From positions 12,058 through 28,654 of the forward strand of contig QHYP01000064.1 in the NCBI GenBank assembly GCA_003224195.1: a DNA stretch of 16,597 bases. The letters run 5' to 3'. The translations under genes and the position numbers were made by a program. Under the pieces are notes generated by a model. The model was not told where the DNA came from. It was given only the letters and a program-made list of their open reading frames with translations, and made no database searches. Source of the DNA: Acidobacteriota bacterium. GTDB taxonomy: Bacteria; Acidobacteriota; Terriglobia; Acidiferrales; UBA7541. Shown here one piece after another: positions 15,201 through 16,597 of the stretch. Each line of letters starts with the position of its first letter. The first letter of the stretch is position 1.

Positions 15201-15562
15201 GAGATATGGCTGCGGATGAAAGATTCGCCGGTTCCGGCCCAGACGATATTCGGATCGCTCGGTGCCAGCGCCAACGAACCAATCGAGGAAACCGGCTCGG
15301 CATCAAAGACGGGGTCCCAGTGGACGCCACCATCGGTCGACTTGAAGATGCCGCCAGAGGCGGCGCCCACGTAGTAAACGTTAGGATTGCCGGGCACTCC
15401 GACGACAGCAGTCGTGCGGTTCCCCACCGGGCCGATGTAACGGAACCCGAGCTGGCTATAAACCTCAGGGTTGATCTGCGGCTGTTGGGCTTGAACCGAC
15501 CACGCAGCGGCACAGAACACCACCGCTCCTATCAACTGGTGGAAAGCGGCTCGCTTTGACAT
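12215..15562 (-). CDS. Exported Asp-box (VPS10/sortilin-like, BNR) repeat protein
   Basis: 1115 residues from ATG 15562. Residues 1-25 are a signal peptide (LIGAVVFCAAAWSVQAQ). Residues ~35-765 form one or two beta-propellers marked by Asp boxes S/T-x-D-x-G-x-x-W at 75, 129, 180, 238, 298, 549, 615, 670 and 716, with degenerate ones near 342 and 386. A Gly-rich loop is seen at 436-449. Residues ~800-955 include a beta domain with the WWDLR and LAPPGTYNVTLTVG motifs, resembling the FlgD-Ig fold found in this family. A Pro/Gly-rich linker lies at 849-865. Residues ~965-1035 are helical, probably coiled coil. Such proteins are often labelled glycosyl hydrolase, but Asp boxes are structural and no catalytic set is evident. 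Likely a periplasmic or surface binding protein of unknown ligand. GGGGAGG 6 nt before 15562 fixes the start over GTG 15580. Confidence 0.93.
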   Translation of the reverse strand: MSKRAAFHQLIGAVVFCAAAWSVQAQQPQINPEVYSQLGFRYIGPVGNRTTAVVGVPGNPNVYYVGAASGGIFKSTDGGVHWDPVFDAEPVSSIGSLALAPSDPNIVWAGTGESFIRSHISVGNGIYKSVDAGKTWAHMGLERTGRIANVIIDARNPDIVLACALGHAYGPQPERGVFRTADGGKNWEKALFVDENTGCADLAVDPNNSRILIAGMWQLEMHTWGRTSGGPGSGLFKSADGGATWKRLEGHGLPRPPVGRIAVRVAQRDSNRVYALIETGDGVPLDGKPTQSGQLWRSDDGGENWQLVNSDRQIRGRTHYYTREEIAPDNENEAYFFSAAFSRTLDGGHTLTNMPASPGGDNHEMWIDPKNGDRMAVVNDGGVSISVNRGHTWDHIQLPIAQIYHVTLDNQIPYFVYGNRQDGPSFRGPSNSLQFGGFGGGGGATGLGGPIPRGVWHPVAGSESGFATPDPVDNNIIWSSGTGAGSVGGAIARFDERNHQAHEVEVWPEDVSGASAAETKYRFNWEFPVTISPHDHNKVYVGSQYVHVTTDGGNSWQIISPDLTRNDKSRQQISGGLTPDNIGVEYAGTVFAIAESPKEPGVIWAGTNDGFVQITRDGGKNWTNVTKNIPNLPDWGTVSNIEASRYEAGTAYITVDFHHMNNRDPFVYKTSDYGRTWTAITNGIPHTMLSYAHCVREDPVRKGLLYLGTENALYVSFDDGKNWQALQSGLPHAPVYWIAVQERFHDLALATYGRGFWILDDLTPLQQLTPEVLASNARLFAPRDAYRFRAVSQPAAVFYDPTAGHNPPYGAPINFYLRSKLGERDRARITITDASGKTVRELECRPPSPEGTRPAAGPGGPGGSGETGSATRPCEAKPGINRVWWDLRFEPSTEIKLKTSPLHAPDVAVGPEGWRLAPGVGRISLLAPPGTYNVTLTVGEEKFSQKLNVLKDPHSTGTESDIQSQTKLLSALRDEMNAMADSLNQIESIRAQLAGFEKELGTDDTSKAVRKAADDVADKLIGVEGKLLQLKATGRGQDDVRWAPMLLQKISYLAAQVGGSSDFPPTTQQLAVQEELKQQGDQYQQDFQQLIAKDVAAFNAMLRERNIPNIIVKTP

Positions 15563-15568
15563 ACCAAT

Positions 15569-15575
15569 CCTCCCC
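15569..15575 (-). promoter_or_regulatory. Shine-Dalgarno site of the Asp-box protein gene
   Basis: GGGGAGG on the minus strand lies 6 nt before ATG 15562. The alternative GTG at 15580 would place this site inside the coding region, so 15562 is the start. Confidence 0.8.
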
Positions 15576-15602
15576 GACACAACTGTGACCTAGAGCGCGC
15601 GG

Positions 15603-15631
15603 ATGATACCGATGGACCGATGCCAGGTCAA
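15603..15631 (-). promoter_or_regulatory. Sigma-70-type promoter of the Asp-box protein gene
   Basis: On the minus strand TTGACC (15631-15626), 17 nt, TATCAT (15608-15603): 5 of 6 at each box with ideal spacing. Transcription would start near 15596 and give a ~34-nt leader that contains the ribosome-binding site. Confidence 0.7.
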
Positions 15632-15913
15632 TGGCGGCGAGGCTGGCTAGACCGAATCCACTCGCAGACGGGCGAACGACCGAAGAGAAGCCATTTCCTT
15701 CCGCACAACGTGCATGACCGAAGCGTCCGTGTCGATTATTTGACAACGAAGTGAAGGAGGCGAACGGGGTCACGCCGACCGAAGTTCTGCTGTGATGGCG
15801 CAGGACATCCAGCCTGAGCCGATGACGACCGTCGGAGTTGGAGAGAGAGCTAAAATCGCAGAGCAGCTTGCTCCTATCGCTCCGAAATCGGACCTGCGGA
15901 AGTAACAAAGAGG
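15632..15913. other. Intergenic region with no recognised gene
   Basis: This lies between the Asp-box gene promoter and the end of the GGDEF gene. It contains GACCGAA at 15650, 15678, 15716 and 15777 with irregular spacing, a lone TTGACA (15740-15745) with no -10 box at the right distance, and a small hairpin GAGCA-GCT-TGCTC (15861-15873) that could end the GGDEF transcript. The minus-strand frame running through it continues into the Asp-box gene in another phase and has no protein-like features. Confidence 0.4.
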
Positions 15914-16597
15914 CTACGCTTTGGAGTTATGGTGGCGGGGCGGCGGCCCGGACGCGATGCGCTTCGCGCGACGCGCCTTATCCGCGTACAGATTGGCGTC
16001 TGCCTCGGAGAGCAGTTTCTCGATGCGCTCCCCGTCTCCGTCATACACGGAAATCCCGATGCTCGCCCCGATGGGCGGCTGTTCGGAATCCTGGGCCATC
16101 ACTTCGCGAATGCGGTCCGCCACGCGCCGGGCTTCTTCCTCCTGCGTTTCGGGAAGCACAAGGGCAAACTCATCTCCGCCGTAGCGCGCCGCCGTATCGA
16201 TCGCCCGGCAATGAATCCGGAGAATATCCGCGAGGCGGCAGAGCGCGCGGCTGCCCACGACGTGGCCATAGGTGTCATTGATTTTCTTCAAGCCGTCCAG
16301 GTCCAGCAAGAGGACGGCGAACGGTCGGCCGTTGCGGTTCGTGCGCTCGGTCTCATTTTCGAGCGCGTCCAGCAGGCGCCGGTAGTTCGCCAAGCCCGTC
16401 AGCGGGTCACTGCTGGCCAGGTGGCGGACCTGCTCAAACAATCGCGAGTTGTCCAGCAGGGCGCCGCCCAGCGCGACCACATAACTTGTCACTTTCAGCG
16501 TTACGGCGAGCGTGAAGGGCCCATCCAGCATCCGCTCGGACTGGCATGCGGCAAGCTGCGCGGCCAGATTCAGCCACGCGGCAATGTAAAGGGTGTG
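15914..16597 (-). CDS. Diguanylate cyclase (GGDEF), 5' end outside window
   Basis: The frame is open to the right edge: about 22 more codons lie upstream of the ATG at 16529-16531, so that ATG is probably internal. Visible N-terminal part: LYIAAWLNLAAQLAA and TLKVTSYVVALGGALL, hydrophobic segments that look like the last spans of a membrane domain. A short linker (NSRLFEQVRHLASSDPLTGLANYRR) leads into the GGDEF domain; SDPLTGLANYRR is the usual opening. Counting from that ATG, the metal site LLLDLDGLKKIND is at 74-86, the active site GGDEF at 118-122 and the inhibitory-site RxxD at 109-112. Both are intact, so an active, product-inhibited cyclase making c-di-GMP from two GTP is expected. It is transcribed toward the Asp-box gene and separated from it by ~350 nt. 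The signal sensed is unknown. Confidence 0.93.
   Translation of the reverse strand, partial: HTLYIAAWLNLAAQLAACQSERMLDGPFTLAVTLKVTSYVVALGGALLDNSRLFEQVRHLASSDPLTGLANYRRLLDALENETERTNRNGRPFAVLLLDLDGLKKINDTYGHVVGSRALCRLADILRIHCRAIDTAARYGGDEFALVLPETQEEEARRVADRIREVMAQDSEQPPIGASIGISVYDGDGERIEKLLSEADANLYADKARRAKRIASGPPPRHHNSKA

Noticed and set aside
15740..15745. TTGACA as a plus-strand promoter
   Set aside because: There is no -10-like box 15-19 nt downstream and no plus-strand gene follows.
15465..15908. 147-residue minus-strand frame upstream of and overlapping the Asp-box gene
   Set aside because: It runs in another phase into the start of a well-supported gene, covers its promoter and has no recognisable domain.

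Overview
The window looks like a chromosomal segment of a soil- or sediment-type Acidobacteriota (about 60% GC by eye). This rests on gene content, not on a marker gene: an Oar-like TonB-dependent receptor with an N-terminal carboxypeptidase-regulatory-like domain, a long exported Asp-box (VPS10/sortilin-like) repeat protein, a secreted DUF4382/DUF5666-like protein and a GGDEF protein of a type common in that phylum. No mobile element, phage gene or CRISPR array was seen.

Layout, left to right. (1) 2-1234, plus: C-terminal part of a secreted DUF4382/DUF5666-like protein. It converges, across a strong hairpin (1245-1292), on a minus-strand pair. (2) 1343-3603, minus: an ECF sigma factor gene overlapping by 4 bp a 551-residue membrane protein. 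That protein joins a zinc-finger anti-sigma domain, a bactofilin-like repeat domain and a multi-span membrane domain. This is the most unusual item in the window. (3) 3810-7139, minus: a TonB-dependent receptor with its own ribosome-binding site and a good terminator at 3731-3765. (4) 7140-7907: a 768-bp divergent control region with a near-consensus sigma-70 promoter, a long leader and three copies of a degenerate repeat. (5) 7908-10813, plus: housekeeping cluster of der (ribosome-assembly GTPase), a short MerR-type regulator, tRNA-Pro(GGG) and surE. (6) 10896-12056, plus: an FAD amine oxidase of the sarcosine oxidase family with the covalent-flavin cysteine and the catalytic basic residues in place. 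(7) 12215-15562, minus: the exported Asp-box protein, with a clear promoter and Shine-Dalgarno site. (8) 15914-16597, minus: a membrane-linked diguanylate cyclase cut by the window end.

How the parts may relate. The sigma and anti-sigma genes form a self-contained regulatory pair whose sensing part is predicted to be the periplasmic repeat domain. der, merR, tRNA-Pro and surE probably share transcription in part, although merR appears to have its own promoter inside the end of der. The receptor and the Asp-box protein are single-gene units and show no obvious substrate-specific partners nearby. Several promoters share a TTGAC(A/C/G) -35 box with 16-17 nt spacing. This makes promoter calls internally consistent and helped choose starts for the receptor, merR and Asp-box genes.
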